This document shows, piece after piece, positions 1 to 8,897 of a DNA stretch of 64,000 nucleotides. The notes below the pieces were generated by a model. The model was not told the origin of the DNA and made no database searches. It worked only from the letters and a program-made list of their open reading frames with translations. Location of the stretch: assembly GCF_012584445.1 (NCBI RefSeq), contig NZ_JABAHI010000008.1, positions 372,001 through 436,000 of the forward strand. Reading direction: 5' to 3'. Both the position numbers and the translations under genes were made by a program. The first letter of the stretch is position 1, and every line of letters begins with the position of its first letter. The stretch is from Olsenella sp. KGMB02461 (GTDB lineage Bacteria > Actinomycetota > Coriobacteriia > Coriobacteriales > Atopobiaceae).

Positions 1-926
1 TCCTCCTCAGAGGGAAGCTCCTTGGAGTCCATGAACAGGAACTCGGAGCGGAACAGGCCTACGCCCTCGGCGTCATGCTCGATGGCGGAAGTCGCATCAT
101 CGGGGTTGCCAATGTTGGCCACCAGCAGCACTTTGTCGCCGTCAGCAGTCTCGGTGGGCTTGCCGCGATAGGCGTTAAGGGCAGCCTTGGCCTCAGCAGC
201 GGCCTTGGCCTCTGCCTCGAAGCGGGCCAGATCCTCCTCGCTGGGGTTCACAAAGACCTCGCCGCGGGTGCCGTCTACCACCACGGTGTCGCCGGAGCGG
301 CAGATGGTGCAGGCATTGGGCACGGAGAGCACGGCGGGGATCTCCAGAGCGCGGGCGATAATGGCAGAGTGAGAAGTACGGCCACCGGTCTCGGTCACGA
401 TGCCGGCCACGTTCTCCTTGTCGATGTCAGCGGTCATCGAGGGAGTAAGGTCCTTTACCACCACAATGGAACCCGCGGGCAATACAGAGAGGTCGACGAC
501 CTCTTTACCCAGTAGGTTGGCCAGAAGGCCCACGCGGATGTCCTGGACGTCTGCAGCGCGCTCGCGCATGAGAGGATCGTCCATGCCGTCGAACATGCCA
601 TAGAACATGTCGCAAACCTCATCCACGGCCTGCTCGGCGCTCATGCCGTTGTTGATGCGGTTGGTGATCTCGTCGATCATGAAGGGGTCGCGGGCCATGT
701 TGATGTGGCCGATCATGATTTGCGACTCTTCCTCGCCCACGGTCACGGCCATGCGATCGGCCTGAGCCTGGGTGTGGTCGCAGAATGCGTCAAGAGCGCT
801 GTTGTAGCGCTCGCGCTCTGCTTCAGGGTTATTGTGGGCCGTGGGGGTATAGCTCAGGTCAGGCTCGATAGCAACCTGCGCCTGGCCGATACCAATGCCA
901 TCGGACCCGTTAATGCCCTGGAACAT
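1..926 (-). CDS. ptsI: PTS enzyme I (phosphoenolpyruvate-protein phosphotransferase), C-terminus cut by window edge
   Basis: Reading the minus strand from ATG at 926 gives an open frame of about 308 codons to the window edge. It starts MFQGINGSDGIGIGQAQV and contains GGRTSHSAIIARALEIPAV, the phosphohistidine swivel motif of enzyme I, followed by GVGLFRSEFLFM, the start of the PEP-binding barrel. The enzyme takes phosphate from PEP and passes it to HPr in the cytoplasm. A strong AGGAGG site precedes the start. It lies downstream of ptsH, with a terminator-like hairpin between them. The rest of the PEP-binding domain is outside the window. Confidence 0.95.
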   Translation of the reverse strand, partial: MFQGINGSDGIGIGQAQVAIEPDLSYTPTAHNNPEAERERYNSALDAFCDHTQAQADRMAVTVGEEESQIMIGHINMARDPFMIDEITNRINNGMSAEQAVDEVCDMFYGMFDGMDDPLMRERAADVQDIRVGLLANLLGKEVVDLSVLPAGSIVVVKDLTPSMTADIDKENVAGIVTETGGRTSHSAIIARALEIPAVLSVPNACTICRSGDTVVVDGTRGEVFVNPSEEDLARFEAEAKAAAEAKAALNAYRGKPTETADGDKVLLVANIGNPDDATSAIEHDAEGVGLFRSEFLFMDSKELPSEE

Positions 927-961
927 GTAAGCCTCCTCTTAAGAGGGAACCTTGCCCCTCT

Positions 962-1006
962 AAATAAAAAGGGCGCGCCCAGCCTTGGCTTTCTGCGCAC
1001 GCCCTT
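962..1006 (-). terminator. Intrinsic terminator between ptsH and ptsI
   Basis: On the minus strand a GC-rich stem (AAGGGCGTGCGC pairing with GCGCGCCCTT) is followed by TTTTTATTT. It lies about 50 bases after the ptsH stop and about 40 before the ptsI start. With no obvious second promoter in the gap, it may act as a partial terminator that keeps HPr more abundant than enzyme I. That role is inference. Confidence 0.7.
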
Positions 1007-1051
1007 ATGGTCATAAACTCTATTTATGGCACTAAAGAAACCAGGCGCCGT

Positions 1052-1315
1052 TTACTCGCCAAGACCAGACTCAACCAGGTCCACGGCGGCCTTCAGGGCC
1101 TCTTCCTCGTCAGCGCCGTCGCACACGATCTCGATCTCAGTGCCAGCACCAAGGCCACCGGCCATGATGGCCATGGGGGATTTGCCGTTGATCTCCTTGC
1201 CATTGCCCTTGATGGTGACGTTGGAGGAGAACTTGCCCATGGTAGAGGCAAAGAGCCCGGCGGGACGCATGTGCAGGCCGGTGGGGTTAATGATCGTAAC
1301 AGTCTGAGAAACCAT
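1052..1315 (-). CDS. ptsH: Phosphocarrier protein HPr
   Basis: This 87-residue protein begins MVSQTVTIINPTGLHMRPAG. The histidine in GLHMRPA is the site phosphorylated by enzyme I. NGKSPMAIMAGG contains the serine equivalent to Ser46, the HPr-kinase target of Gram-positive HPr. An upstream in-frame ATG at 1378 would add 21 unlike residues, whereas the ATG at 1315 has an AAGGAGA site in front and matches HPr length. It sits between the PfkB kinase and ptsI in one orientation, so all may share a transcript. HPr hands phosphate to the EIIA proteins, including possibly the stand-alone IIA at 2495-2944. Confidence 0.95.
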   Translation of the reverse strand: MVSQTVTIINPTGLHMRPAGLFASTMGKFSSNVTIKGNGKEINGKSPMAIMAGGLGAGTEIEIVCDGADEEEALKAAVDLVESGLGE

Positions 1316-1334
1316 AATCTTCTCCTTTGGGCGA

Positions 1335-1383
1335 GGGGCCTTGGGACAAGGCCCCGGTTTTCTATGCCTTGGGAGCAAGCTCC
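1335..1383. repeat. Two short perfect inverted repeats in the ptsH leader
   Basis: GGGGCCTTG and CAAGGCCCC flank three bases (1335-1355), and GGGAGC/GCTCCC flank two bases (1370-1383). They lie between the PfkB gene and the ptsH ribosome site. Neither has a U-tract on the minus strand, so they look like leader RNA structures or processing signals, not terminators. Confidence 0.4.
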
Positions 1384-1424
1384 CTAAAAGCCGTAATGAT
1401 TGTACCAGTTAGCTTACAGGTGAC

Positions 1425-2423
1425 TTAAGACTCCTGGTCGTCCTCATCGTTCTCATCGAGAGTCTCCACGACCTCGACAACTTCCTGACCCACCTTGGTC
1501 TTCTCGTCTGCCAGCAGGTGGTTGAGCGCGGCGTAGAAGCGCTCGATGGTAGATCGGTTGGCCAAGCCGTTGGAAGCGGCAGTGGCAGAGCCGCAGGCAG
1601 AGGCAAAGTTCAAAGCCTCCCCGTAGCTCATGCCGCGATCCAGAGCGGCCAAAAAGCCAGCAACCATTGAGTCGCCAGCACCGGTAGCATTGACCAGACG
1701 GCAAGGCGGGACCTTGGTGGTGTGCTCGTTGCCCTCAGCATCTACCAAAGCAGCGCCGTAACCGCCACAGGACACCAGCACGTTTTGAGCGCCCTGCTCG
1801 TGGAGCTTGCGAGCGTAGGGCAACACTTCTTCCGGAGTCTCGGGATTGGCGCCAAAAATGCGGCCCACCTCGTGGTTGTTGGGCTTGATGAAGAAGGGGT
1901 GCGCTGCCAGCGCGTTCATGAGCAGGTTGCCGGGAGCGTCCACCACGAAGCGGATGCCGCGGTTCTCGAAGCGGCTCATCATGATGTCGTACATATCCTC
2001 AGGCAGGCAGCTAGGGATGGAACCGGTGAGCACCAGGGTGCTCCCCTCTTGAATGCGGTCGATACGACGGAACAGCTCATCCACCTTGGAGATGGGGATA
2101 TTGGGACCCATGCCATTGATGATGGTCATGATGATGCCGTTGAGCTTCACGTTGATACGGGTATTGCCCTTGTCCAAGAACACAAAGTTGGTGTTGATGC
2201 CCTGAGACTGCAGAGTCTGCAGCACAAACTCACCGGTGAATCCGCCAAGGATGCCCATGGCCACGTTGTCGATGTCAAGCTCGGTAAGAATGGTAGACAC
2301 ATTGATGCCGTTGCCGCCAGCGTAGACTTCCTCGCTGGTAGAACGGTTGGTGTAGCCCATGTCCAAAGTAGACGGATGCATCACATAGTCCACGGACGGA
2401 TTGAAAGTGACGGTGTAGATCAA
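1425..2423 (-). CDS. fruK: PfkB-family hexose-phosphate kinase (1-phosphofructokinase type)
   Basis: A 332-residue cytoplasmic sugar kinase beginning with TTG at 2423 behind an AAGGGGAG site. It has the N-terminal PfkB signature GGNGINVS (about residues 37-44) and the C-terminal signature NATGAGDSMVAGF with the catalytic aspartate. The 1-phosphofructokinase/tagatose-6-phosphate kinase subfamily fits both the sequence and the PTS neighbours. Such enzymes phosphorylate fructose 1-phosphate to fructose 1,6-bisphosphate. An unusual acidic tail of about 20 residues (EVVETLDENDEDDQES) follows the fold. The exact sugar is not provable from sequence, so the symbol is tentative. Confidence 0.8.
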   Translation of the reverse strand: MIYTVTFNPSVDYVMHPSTLDMGYTNRSTSEEVYAGGNGINVSTILTELDIDNVAMGILGGFTGEFVLQTLQSQGINTNFVFLDKGNTRINVKLNGIIMTIINGMGPNIPISKVDELFRRIDRIQEGSTLVLTGSIPSCLPEDMYDIMMSRFENRGIRFVVDAPGNLLMNALAAHPFFIKPNNHEVGRIFGANPETPEEVLPYARKLHEQGAQNVLVSCGGYGAALVDAEGNEHTTKVPPCRLVNATGAGDSMVAGFLAALDRGMSYGEALNFASACGSATAASNGLANRSTIERFYAALNHLLADEKTKVGQEVVEVVETLDENDEDDQES

Positions 2424-2494
2424 CGGGCTCCCCTTTCCCTAGGGTGGCTCATACTGCAAGGGGCCTCAAGACCCCAGGATTCCTAATACAGCGA

Positions 2495-2944
2495 CTAAAG
2501 ACGTTCGTCGATGGTGTTTGCGATCTTCTCGGCATCATCGCCGGTGAGAAGCACCTCACAAAAGTCAGAGGACATGAGAGCCACCGCGAGCTTGGAGAGC
2601 AGGCGCAGATAAGGCTCTCCGGCGCTGGAGTCGGGGATGAGCAAAGCGATGGCACAGATGACCGGCTGCTTATCCATGGTCTCCCAGTCGATGGGGTGGG
2701 TAAAGCGGAGCACCATGACCAGCGGCTTCTGCACTACCGAAGACTTGGCATGAGGAATGGCGATGCCGCTCACCATGCCCGTGGAACCCTCGGCTTCGCG
2801 GGTGTTGAGCGCCTGCACAAGCAGCGGGGCATCGGTGGCATAGCCCAGCGAAACGGCCTCTCGAGCAATGAACTCCATAACCTCTTCCTGCGTGGTCGCA
2901 GGGTTATGAAGAAAGACGTGATCTGCCGTAATGAAGTCGCTCAT
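2495..2944 (-). CDS. Stand-alone PTS fructose-type EIIA protein
   Basis: A 149-residue protein of the PTS_EIIA_2 (fructose/mannitol/PtsN) family. GIAIPHAKS carries the active histidine that accepts phosphate from HPr. No IIB or IIC partner is encoded nearby, so it is either a shared component for a permease elsewhere or a regulator like PtsN. The ATG at 2944 is preferred: the AAGAAGGG site directly touches an alternative ATG at 2956, too close for that one to work well. It is first in the minus-strand PTS group, followed by the PfkB kinase. Confidence 0.8.
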   Translation of the reverse strand: MSDFITADHVFLHNPATTQEEVMEFIAREAVSLGYATDAPLLVQALNTREAEGSTGMVSGIAIPHAKSSVVQKPLVMVLRFTHPIDWETMDKQPVICAIALLIPDSSAGEPYLRLLSKLAVALMSSDFCEVLLTGDDAEKIANTIDERL

Positions 2945-2956
2945 GCCCGAATGCAT

Positions 2957-3282
2957 CCCTTCTTAGCGTGGCTCAAGAGGGAGCCACTCCAACTCACTCC
3001 TCCTATCCTACTCGCCACAAACTTTTAATCCGACCAAGATGGGACCCGCCAAGCCAAGCGGCGCAAATATCCCAAAATCTGTGAATAAATGGCCAGTAAT
3101 GCGTAGTCATGTTTGGAGATTGCGCCAATGCTCGCAGGGCCTTCTCAGTGCAACCCTGCTGCCGATAAAACCCACGCCTTCATGGAGGCAAGAGATCGCA
3201 GTCACCGGCCGCCCGATCTGGCTGTCGTCGCTCGTTGCGGGTCTTGGGGCATCACATGGCATCAGGAGGGGTGCTTATGCAT
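2957..3282. other. Intergenic stretch with nothing recognised
   Basis: About 330 bases between the IIA gene and the terminator of the tRNA-Lys unit. It presumably holds the promoter of the minus-strand PTS genes. No conserved protein, RNA fold or repeat was recognised; the open frames here look random. Confidence 0.5.
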
Positions 3283-3313
3283 AAAAAAGGTCACCCAGTT
3301 TAACTGGCTGACC
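3283..3313 (-). terminator. Intrinsic terminator of the tRNA-His/tRNA-Lys unit
   Basis: On the minus strand the stem GGTCAGCCAGTT/AACTGGGTGACC is followed by TTTTTT, twelve bases after the end of tRNA-Lys. Confidence 0.9.
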
Positions 3314-3324
3314 TCGAAGTTTCA

Positions 3325-3400
3325 TGGTGGACCGGCAGGGGTTCGAACCCTGGACCTTGGGATTAAGAGTCCCCTGCTCTACCAGCTGAGCTACCGGTCC
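3325..3400 (-). tRNA. tRNA-Lys (CTT)
   Basis: A full cloverleaf: acceptor GGACCGG pairs with CCGGTCC, the T arm has GGTTCGAACCC, and the anticodon loop CTCTTAA gives CTT. The 3' ACCA is encoded. It is co-oriented with tRNA-His 26 bases upstream. Confidence 0.97.
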
Positions 3401-3426
3401 GTGCTATGTCATGGCACCAAAAAGAA

Positions 3427-3503
3427 TGGGGTGGGCGAAGGGGCTCGAACCCTCGACCTACGGAGCCACAGTCCGTCGCTCTGCCAACTGAGCTACACCC
3501 ACC
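3427..3503 (-). tRNA. tRNA-His (GTG)
   Basis: The acceptor GTGGGTG pairs with CGCCCAC and the anticodon loop CTGTGGC gives GTG. The extra 5' G (at 3503) faces C73, the identity mark of histidine tRNAs. CCA is encoded. Confidence 0.97.
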
Positions 3504-3529
3504 GTCTCCCACCTCGCGGTGCGTTGAAT

Positions 3530-3558
3530 ATTGTGCAACGAGCGCCCCCGGGATGCAA
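3530..3558 (-). promoter_or_regulatory. Promoter of tRNA-His/tRNA-Lys
   Basis: On the minus strand TTGCAT (3558-3553), a 17-base spacer and CACAAT (3535-3530) stand about 27 bases before tRNA-His. The same -35 form recurs at the other tRNA promoters in this window. Confidence 0.65.
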
Positions 3559-3635
3559 GACCCAATTTTGGACAGGTTGTTTACAGGTATCCCAGAGAGG
3601 TCGTCGCACTATGCAAGGGGCGCTTGCACTTGGCT

Positions 3636-6353
3636 TCACTTGGCTTCGGCCCAAGTGTTGCCCCAAGAGACGTCGGCTACCAAAGGAACCCGCAGGTCAA
3701 CCACCGATTCCATAGTGGCTTTCACCAATGCCGCAACCTCCTTGAGCTCTGTCTCGGGCACCTGCAAATCCAGCTCGTCGTGGATTTGCATAATGAGTTC
3801 GCTTTGATAATTGCCCTGGTTAAGCGCCTGTTCCACGCGACTCATAGCTATTTTGATGATATCGGCGGCACTTCCCTGCATAGGATGGTTCATAGCAGTG
3901 CGTTCGGCGGCCGATCTCACCATGGCATTGCGCGCCCCAATGTCCGGCACCAGGCGCCTACGACCCCACATGGTGCTTACAAACCCCAGCTTACGAGCCT
4001 CTTCCACCGTTTCATCCAAATAAGCGCGAACCCCTGGGTAGGCACGGTAATAGGAGTCGATGATCTCCTGAGCTTCCTTCTGAGGAATGTGAAGGGTTTG
4101 TGCCAAGCCATAGCCCTGCTGCCCGTAGACAATGCCAAAGTTCACTGCTTTGGCCCTAGACCGCAGCGCAGGAGTCACCTCAGACACAGGCACGCCAAAG
4201 ACGCGAGCTGCAGTCTCTGCGTGGAAATCCTCCCCTTCCACAAAAGCCTTTATGAGATGCTCGTCGCCCGAGAGATGCGCCAGCAGACGCAGCTCGATTT
4301 GCGAGTAGTCCACCGCCAGGAACTTCCAGCCCTGAGGCACGGTGAAGGCGGACCGCACGCGTCGGCCCTCTTCAGACTTCACGGGAATGTTCTGCAAGTT
4401 GGGATCTGAGCTGGAGATGCGGCCTGTAGCAGTCACCGTCTGGTTGAAGGTGGTATGGATGCGTCCGTCAGCCCGAATCTCTTGGGGCAATGCCGCCAGA
4501 TACGTGCGTGCGATCTTGGATTTCTCGCGCCACTGGATGACCTGAGCCACCACCGGATAGGTTTGCGCCAGCTCCTCAAGCACTTTGGCATTGGTGGAAT
4601 AGTAACCGCGCTTGGTCTTCTTAAGCCCTGCCGTAGGCAGTCCCAGGCCATCAAACAAAACATTAGACAACTGCGAGGGAGAGCCGATGTTGAACTCTTG
4701 ACCCGCAGTCTCGTAAATCTGCTGAGCCAGGATTGATAGTTGGGCCTGCAGTTGTGCGTCCTGCTCGGCAAAGACGGAAGCGTCTGCGTGCATGCCCGTA
4801 CGCTCCATTTGTGCCAAGACGGGCAACAGAGGCATCTCGATCTCAAAGAAGCAGGGCTTGGATCCCGTTTTGTCCAAAGCCGCCGATAAGGGCTCCACGC
4901 AGCGCTGGGCCACCAATGCCGAGAAGGGCGCCTCCTTCACGTCCTGAGGGCGGGAGAGCTCCAGCCACTCTTGGGCGAGGTCGTCGGGGGTGTATTCGGT
5001 CTTGGTGGAGTCCAGCAGGTACGCAGCCACCCCGCAGTCGAAGATGGCATCGGGAGCCACCTGATCGATGTCTAGAGCGGCTGGCTGCGAGGAGTCCACA
5101 GGATAGACCTGGTGGATGAGATCTTTCAGGGCGCAGGAAGCCACCCGGTGGGAGCTCAGGGCATCCACCAGGCGATCGGCGGCCTCGGCGCCCTCGAAGC
5201 GCAACAGATGAGTGGGCGTAGCCACCCAGAGGCGCGAAGAAGGCTCAAAGAGACTCTGGGTCTCTGGCACTTCCAGCGCACAGCCCAACCAGGCGCCCTC
5301 AGCTATCGCCTTTTGCCACGCATCCTGGGCAGCCTCGCCCTCCAGGGTCTCAGGGACCTCCAAAGTCAGGGAGACCTCAGAGGTCTGCTCGCCGTCGGCC
5401 AAGCTCAGAAGGCGTGTGGCAATGGAGGTGAAGCCCAAGGCAGTCAGCGCTTCTTTGGCAGTAGGCACGTCGAAGGTAGGAAATCTTGTCTCTGCAAGAT
5501 CTACGTCCAGCGGGGCATCGGTACGGATGGTTGCCACCTTGCGCGAGAGCAACGCGTCCTCTTTGTGGGCTCTCAAGTTCTCGCCCATCTTGCCCTTGAC
5601 CTCGTCTGCATGAGCCAGAACCTCGTCAAGAGTGCCATAGGTGGCCAGCAGCTGCTGGGCCTTCTTGGGACCAATGCCGGGTACGCCCGGGATATTGTCT
5701 GAGCTGTCTCCCTTAAGGCCGTAGAAGTCAGGCACCAGCTCTGGTGTCACGCCACCGTACAAGTCTTCTACCGCGGCGGGAGTCATTATCTGCACGTCAC
5801 TCATGCCCTTGCGGGTGGAGACTATCTGCACGTGCTCATTGGAGAGCTGGTACATGTCGCGGTCGCCGGTGACCAGAAGCATGTCATAACCTTCGGCAGC
5901 CCCTTGGCGAGCCAGTGTGCCCAGAAGGTCGTCGCCCTCCCAGCCTTCCAGCTCGAAGACCGGCACGCTCAATGCGGCCAGCACATCTTTGATCTCGCCA
6001 AACTGAGGCGCCAGATCGGGGTCCATGGGCGGTCTCTGGGCTTTATAGCTGGGGAGCATCTCCATACGCACTTTGGGCTTGCCCTTGTCAAAGCACACCG
6101 CGACGCCCCAGGGTTTGAAGTCCTCCACCAGCTTGAGAAACATGGAGAGAAAGCCAAAGACGGCGTTGGTGGGCACCCCTTGAGGAGAAGTCATCTGGGC
6201 AGATATGGCGTGAAAGGCCCTATGCATAAGGGAGTTGCCGTCTACCACCGCCACTTTGGGGCGACCGTCTTGAGGAAGCGAAGAAGAGCCTGCAGGAGAT
6301 GCGTGGCTTGAAGTCTGAGTAGAGCTGGTGCTACCCGTGTTTGATCCAGTCAT
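3636..6353 (-). CDS. polA: DNA polymerase I
   Basis: A 905-residue family A polymerase. A Ser/Thr-rich N-terminal extension of about 30 residues leads into the 5' nuclease domain (VDGNSLMHRAF; GDSSDNIPGVPGIGPKKA). The middle domain lacks a clear DxE pair (the matching stretch reads LGCALEVPE), so the 3'-5' exonuclease is probably inactive, as in many Gram-positive bacteria. The polymerase domain has motif A DYSQIELRLLAHLSGD, motif B RSRAKAVNFGIVYG and motif C IMQIHDEL. It fills gaps in repair and removes Okazaki primers. It stands alone between the tRNA pair and glnA, transcribed away from glnA. Confidence 0.97.
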   Translation of the reverse strand: MTGSNTGSTSSTQTSSHASPAGSSSLPQDGRPKVAVVDGNSLMHRAFHAISAQMTSPQGVPTNAVFGFLSMFLKLVEDFKPWGVAVCFDKGKPKVRMEMLPSYKAQRPPMDPDLAPQFGEIKDVLAALSVPVFELEGWEGDDLLGTLARQGAAEGYDMLLVTGDRDMYQLSNEHVQIVSTRKGMSDVQIMTPAAVEDLYGGVTPELVPDFYGLKGDSSDNIPGVPGIGPKKAQQLLATYGTLDEVLAHADEVKGKMGENLRAHKEDALLSRKVATIRTDAPLDVDLAETRFPTFDVPTAKEALTALGFTSIATRLLSLADGEQTSEVSLTLEVPETLEGEAAQDAWQKAIAEGAWLGCALEVPETQSLFEPSSRLWVATPTHLLRFEGAEAADRLVDALSSHRVASCALKDLIHQVYPVDSSQPAALDIDQVAPDAIFDCGVAAYLLDSTKTEYTPDDLAQEWLELSRPQDVKEAPFSALVAQRCVEPLSAALDKTGSKPCFFEIEMPLLPVLAQMERTGMHADASVFAEQDAQLQAQLSILAQQIYETAGQEFNIGSPSQLSNVLFDGLGLPTAGLKKTKRGYYSTNAKVLEELAQTYPVVAQVIQWREKSKIARTYLAALPQEIRADGRIHTTFNQTVTATGRISSSDPNLQNIPVKSEEGRRVRSAFTVPQGWKFLAVDYSQIELRLLAHLSGDEHLIKAFVEGEDFHAETAARVFGVPVSEVTPALRSRAKAVNFGIVYGQQGYGLAQTLHIPQKEAQEIIDSYYRAYPGVRAYLDETVEEARKLGFVSTMWGRRRLVPDIGARNAMVRSAAERTAMNHPMQGSAADIIKIAMSRVEQALNQGNYQSELIMQIHDELDLQVPETELKEVAALVKATMESVVDLRVPLVADVSWGNTWAEAK

Positions 6354-6429
6354 CAGGGCACCTTTCTTGTGAGAAGGTGTGTAGGTGCAAGCTTCATGCT
6401 ATCAGGGCCTGCAAGAGTTTGGTGCTCTT

Positions 6430-6490
6430 TTGGCAAGCTATTGGTGTTAATTCGGCAAGCTTCCGTTGCCAATTTGGCAAGCTGTTGGTG
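6430..6490. repeat. Repeat cluster upstream of glutamine synthetase
   Basis: TTGGCAAGCTATTGGTG (6430-6446) and TTGGCAAGCTGTTGGTG (6474-6490) are near-identical direct repeats 44 bases apart, with a partial copy TTCGGCAAGC at 6451. TTGCCAA-T-TTGGCAA (6466-6480) is a perfect 7-1-7 dyad. The cluster is in the polA-glnA divergent gap, 120-180 bases before glnA. It looks like an operator array; the regulator is unknown. Confidence 0.6.
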
Positions 6491-6610
6491 CGTTTATGGC
6501 CCCAAAAACGTGCTCAGTTGGAAAACGAGGGGAAACAGAGGGTGCGTAGGCTTCTTAACTATGAGTTGTGCCTAACCCCTAAAACCTCCTAAGAGAAACG
6601 AGGGAATCCC

Positions 6611-8698
6611 ATGGCATCTAAGGTGAGTCAAGAATACGGGACCTTGGTGTTTAACGACGCCGTCATGCGCGAGCGTTTGCCCAGGCCTACGTATAAGGAA
6701 CTGGAGAAGGTAATCAAAGAGGGCCGTCGCCTCGATCTGGATATCGCCAACGAGGTGGCCCATGCCATGAAAGAGTGGGCTTTGGAGCAGGGTGCGACCC
6801 ACTATGCCCACTGGTTCCAACCCCTTACGGGCATCACCTCCGAGAAGCACGACTCCTTCCTGGCGCCCCAAAAAGACGGCACTGCGCTCATGACCTTCTC
6901 GGGCAAAGAGCTGGTCCAGGGCGAGCCTGATGCCTCCAGCTTCCCCAACGGCGGCCTACGCGCCACCTTCGAAGCCCGCGGCTACACCGCCTGGGACCCC
7001 ACAAGCCCTGCATTCATCAAAGACGAGGTTTTGTGCATCCCCACCGCCTTCATCGCCTACACCGGCGAGGCCTTGGACAAAAAGACCCCCTTCCTGCGCT
7101 CCACGGTGGCCTTGAACGACCAAGCCAAGCGCGTGTTGGCGCTCTTTGGCAAGCGCCCCAAGTCCGTCGAGTGCACCGTAGGCCCCGAGCAGGAGTACTT
7201 CCTCATTCAGGAGAAGGACTTCGCCTCTCGTCCCGACCTCATCATGTGCGGCCGCACGCTCTTTGGCTGCGAGCCGGTGAAGGGCCAGGAGCTCGAGGAG
7301 CACTACTTCGGCGCCATCCGCCCCACGGTCAATGAGTACATGAAAGAGCTGGATGACGAGCTCTGGAAGCTGGGCATCCCTGCCACCACCAAGCACAACG
7401 AGGTGGCTCCCTGCCAGCACGAGCTGGCACCGGTGTTCGAGCGTGCCTCCATGGCCATCGACCACAACCTTCTCACCATGGAGAAGATGAAGGTCATCGC
7501 CAGCCACCATGGCCTCACCTGCCTGCAGCATGAGAAGCCCTTCGACTACGTGAACGGCTCTGGCAAGCATGACAACTGGTCCATCGCCGCAGACGGCAAA
7601 AACCTGCTGGACCCCTCGGACACCCCTGAGGAAAACCTCCAGTTCCTGGTCTTTTTGACTGCCGTCATCGCTGCGGTGGACAAGCATCAAGACCTCATGC
7701 GCTGCTCGGTGGCTTCTGCGGGCAACGACCACCGTCTGGGCGCCAACGAGGCTCCTCCCGCCATCATCTCCATCTTCCTGGGCGACGATCTGGCCGGCGT
7801 GGTGAACGCCCTTATCAACGGCGAGTCCTACACCAGCCATGGCCATGAGATCTTTGATGTTGGCGTGCCGCAGCTGGCAGACGTGGTGCTCGACACCACC
7901 GACCGCAACCGCACCTCCCCCTTCGCCTTCACCGGCAACAAGTTCGAGTTCCGCATGTGCGGCTCCCAGCAAAACCTCTCCGACCCCAACATGGTGCTCA
8001 ACACCGCCGTGGCCGAGATGCTCGATGAGTTTGCCACCCTCATGGAGAAGGTGCCAGAGGAGGAGTTTGCCAGCAGCGCCTTGGCCTGGATCAAAGACAC
8101 CCTCACCGCCCACCAGCGCATCATCTTCAACGGCAACGGCTACTCTGAGGAATGGCCCCAGGAAGCCGAGAAACGCGGCCTCCTCAACCTGCGTACCACC
8201 GCTGACGCCCTGCCTGCCATCACCAAGCCTGAGAACCTGGCTTTCTTTAGCAAGTACGGCGTGCTCGACGAGGCAGAGTCCACAGCCCGCTATGTAGCCA
8301 AGGCCGAGCAGTATGCCAAGCTCTTGAACATCGAGGCAAACACCATGGTCTACATGGTGCGCCACTACTACCTGCCCGCTCTCTACGACTACTCCGGAGA
8401 CCTGGCTCAGACGGTGGCCACCAAGGAAGCCATTGGAATCCAATCCCCGGCAGAGCGCGAGCTTTTGGCTGAGCTTACCGATGGCATCACCCTCATCACC
8501 CAGCTTGCCGACAGCCTGGAAGTCAAGAACAAGGAGGCTCAGGCCATCAAGGATCCCGGCCTTCTGGACGACGCCTATCGCGACGTGGTGATTCCCGCCA
8601 TGGAAGCCCTGCGTGCTCCCGTGGACGCCATGGAGCAAGTGGTAGGTCATGAGTATTGGCCCTTCCCCAGCTACAACCGCATGCTCTTTTACGTCTAA
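6611..8698 (+). CDS. glnN: Glutamine synthetase type III (GSIII)
   Basis: A 695-residue protein. This length and the start, with [10 protein letters not shown] and [12 protein letters not shown], are typical of GSIII, not of the 450-residue GSI. EQEYFLI supplies metal-binding glutamates, and [12 protein letters not shown] and [16 protein letters not shown] match the family's substrate and ATP-binding segments. It makes glutamine from glutamate, ammonia and ATP in the cytoplasm. The start at 6611 follows GAGGGAA. It is a single-gene unit with a repeat cluster upstream and a terminator downstream. GSIII enzymes are not normally adenylylated, so control is likely transcriptional (inference). Confidence 0.96.
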   Translation: MASKVSQEYGTLVFNDAVMRERLPRPTYKELEKVIKEGRRLDLDIANEVAHAMKEWALEQGATHYAHWFQPLTGITSEKHDSFLAPQKDGTALMTFSGKELVQGEPDASSFPNGGLRATFEARGYTAWDPTSPAFIKDEVLCIPTAFIAYTGEALDKKTPFLRSTVALNDQAKRVLALFGKRPKSVECTVGPEQEYFLIQEKDFASRPDLIMCGRTLFGCEPVKGQELEEHYFGAIRPTVNEYMKELDDELWKLGIPATTKHNEVAPCQHELAPVFERASMAIDHNLLTMEKMKVIASHHGLTCLQHEKPFDYVNGSGKHDNWSIAADGKNLLDPSDTPEENLQFLVFLTAVIAAVDKHQDLMRCSVASAGNDHRLGANEAPPAIISIFLGDDLAGVVNALINGESYTSHGHEIFDVGVPQLADVVLDTTDRNRTSPFAFTGNKFEFRMCGSQQNLSDPNMVLNTAVAEMLDEFATLMEKVPEEEFASSALAWIKDTLTAHQRIIFNGNGYSEEWPQEAEKRGLLNLRTTADALPAITKPENLAFFSKYGVLDEAESTARYVAKAEQYAKLLNIEANTMVYMVRHYYLPALYDYSGDLAQTVATKEAIGIQSPAERELLAELTDGITLITQLADSLEVKNKEAQAIKDPGLLDDAYRDVVIPAMEALRAPVDAMEQVVGHEYWPFPSYNRMLFYV

Positions 8699-8717
8699 GG
8701 TTTCTCGCATCCTGCAG

Positions 8718-8765
8718 TCCCTTCATTGGTTTATATGCCAAGGCCAATGAGGGGGCTTTTTCATT
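8718..8765 (+). terminator. Terminator after glutamine synthetase
   Basis: CCCTTCATTGG pairs imperfectly with CCAATGAGGGGG and is followed by CTTTTTC, 20 bases after the stop. Confidence 0.85.
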
Positions 8766-8897
8766 TATCCCTTAATTATCTTTTATTAAGGCGACGTGAC
8801 AGATGTAGCAATGTTGGCGGCAACCAGGCGTCGGTGCTGTAAAAAAACTGAATATGTATACGTTCCCTTTTCAAGGGACACACCATTAGGGGGACCT

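Noticed and set aside
3039-3284. 81-codon plus-strand frame upstream of the tRNA-Lys terminator
   Set aside because: No ribosome site, no homology, and it ends in the terminator of the opposite strand.
6956-8710. 584-codon open frame on the minus strand
   Set aside because: It is the antisense shadow of glutamine synthetase; its His/Val/Gly-rich product resembles no family and the sense gene is certain.
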